From Actinomycetes bacterium (lineage in GTDB: Bacteria; Actinomycetota; Acidimicrobiia; Acidimicrobiales; RAAP-2): a stretch of 8,690 bases of DNA. The position numbers and the translations under genes are program-made. The DNA is taken from positions 1-8,690 of the forward strand of contig JAKBAZ010000046.1 of the NCBI GenBank assembly GCA_021826255.1, read 5' to 3'. The notes beneath the pieces were generated by a model. It was not told where the DNA came from. It searched no databases and saw nothing but the letters and a program-made list of their open reading frames with translations. This document shows, one piece after another, positions 8,158 through 8,690 of the stretch. Position 1 is the stretch's first letter; each line of letters begins with the position of its first letter.

Positions 8158-8690
8158 GCCATCTTCTCCGCTGCTCGAACCGCGTTGCGCAACAGCATGG
8201 CGCGGGTCATCGGGCCGACGCCGCCCAGGCGTGGAGTAATCCAACCGGCGACGTCAGCGACGTCGTCGGCGACGTCGCTCATCAATCTAGTGCCCGACCA
8301 ACTCGTCCCCGCACCCACGACGGCGGCGCCGGGCTTGACCATCTCCTTCGTCACGAGTCCAGCCCGACCCGCGGCGGCGATCACGACGTCACCCTCGCGA
8401 ACAATCTCGGCGAGGTTGTCAACTCCGGTGTGAACCACGGTCACCGCGGCGTTGCACCCCGGCCGCTTCATCGCGAGAAGGAGCGCGAGGGGTCGGCCAA
8501 TCGTGAGTCCCCGTCCGATAATCACCACTCGTCGACCCTCTACGGGGACCTCGAAACTCGCGAGCAGTTCCATGATGCCCGCGGGGGTGCAGGGAAGTGG
8601 ACCGGGGGCACCCATCACGAGACGACCCAAGTTGACCGGATGAAGTCCGTCAACGTCCTTCTCCGGGCTCACTCTCAACAGCGCGCGCTC
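8154..8690 (-). CDS. folD: Methylenetetrahydrofolate dehydrogenase/cyclohydrolase, 5'-partial
   Basis: Bifunctional enzyme converting 5,10-methylene-tetrahydrofolate through methenyl- to 10-formyl-tetrahydrofolate in the cytosol. The window holds the last 178 residues; about 100 N-terminal residues, including the catalytic lysine, are beyond base 8690. Visible: the folate-side signature PEKDVDGLHPVNLGRL, PCTPAGIMELL, the NADP-binding VVIIGRGLTIGRPLALLL, VTVVHTGVDNL, DVVIAAAGRAG and the C-terminal RLGGVGPMTRAMLLRNAV. The usual VIDVGI segment is replaced by VVGAGTSWSG, and PGGVGP reads LGGVGP; I recall this variant from Acidimicrobiia. A TTG at 8678 can look like a start, but the frame continues upstream with ordinary FolD residues. 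It ends with TGA in an ATGA overlap with the cupin gene, so the two are translationally coupled. Confidence 0.96.
   Translation of the reverse strand, partial: ERALLRVSPEKDVDGLHPVNLGRLVMGAPGPLPCTPAGIMELLASFEVPVEGRRVVIIGRGLTIGRPLALLLAMKRPGCNAAVTVVHTGVDNLAEIVREGDVVIAAAGRAGLVTKEMVKPGAAVVGAGTSWSGTRLMSDVADDVADVAGWITPRLGGVGPMTRAMLLRNAVRAAEKMA
8166..8169 (-). promoter_or_regulatory. Ribosome binding site deciding the cupin start
   Basis: GGAG inside the end of folD, eight bases before ATG 8157. Together with the ATGA overlap (8154-8157) it selects the short cupin start over the in-frame upstream start at 8244. Confidence 0.7.

Noticed and set aside
8250..8276. Three copies of GACGTC within 27 bases, resembling a repeat or binding site.
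   Set aside because: They encode the acidic DVADDVADV stretch of FolD and are explained by codon repetition.

Overview
All recognisable genes in this window lie on the minus strand, so transcription runs from base 8690 towards base 1. The protein families point to an actinobacterium, and the FolD C-terminus resembles what I recall from Acidimicrobiia; that placement is inference from remembered family features, not from a search. By hand count, G+C is about 64% over the last 290 bases (folD side) and about 50% over the first 300 bases.

Right part (4657-8690): a tightly packed block of central-metabolism genes. In transcription order these are folD (5' end outside the window), a stand-alone phosphomannose-isomerase-type cupin joined to folD by an ATGA overlap, metF (GTG start two bases after the cupin stop), an NADP-type isocitrate dehydrogenase icd, and a cytosolic-type malate dehydrogenase mdh with a strong ribosome binding site. 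FolD and MetF are consecutive steps in one-carbon folate metabolism. Icd and Mdh are TCA-cycle enzymes. The cupin could connect fructose-6-phosphate to mannose-6-phosphate and so to sugar-nucleotide supply.

Left part (1-4585): a surface-glycan module. After a 71-base gap with a hairpin comes a large multi-pass GT-C-type glycosyltransferase (818 codons) with a soluble C-terminal domain of about 300 residues. Next is a very large reading frame, 663 codons inside the window and still open at base 1, which joins an N-terminal GT4 (GT-B fold) glycosyltransferase to a C-terminal multi-pass GT-C/GT39-like domain in one polypeptide. The standard start-to-stop ORF list misses this gene because its stop lies outside the window.

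The most notable anomaly is at the junction of these two genes. The 818-codon frame stops at 2129, but a 49-codon, protein-like frame in the -1 register continues from there and ends with an ATGA overlap on the start codon of the GT4-GT-C fusion. Either the 818-codon gene carries a one-base frameshift near 2132-2150 (true, sequencing, or programmed), or a small coupled gene lies there. I found no RNA genes, mobile elements, CRISPR arrays or clear intrinsic terminators.
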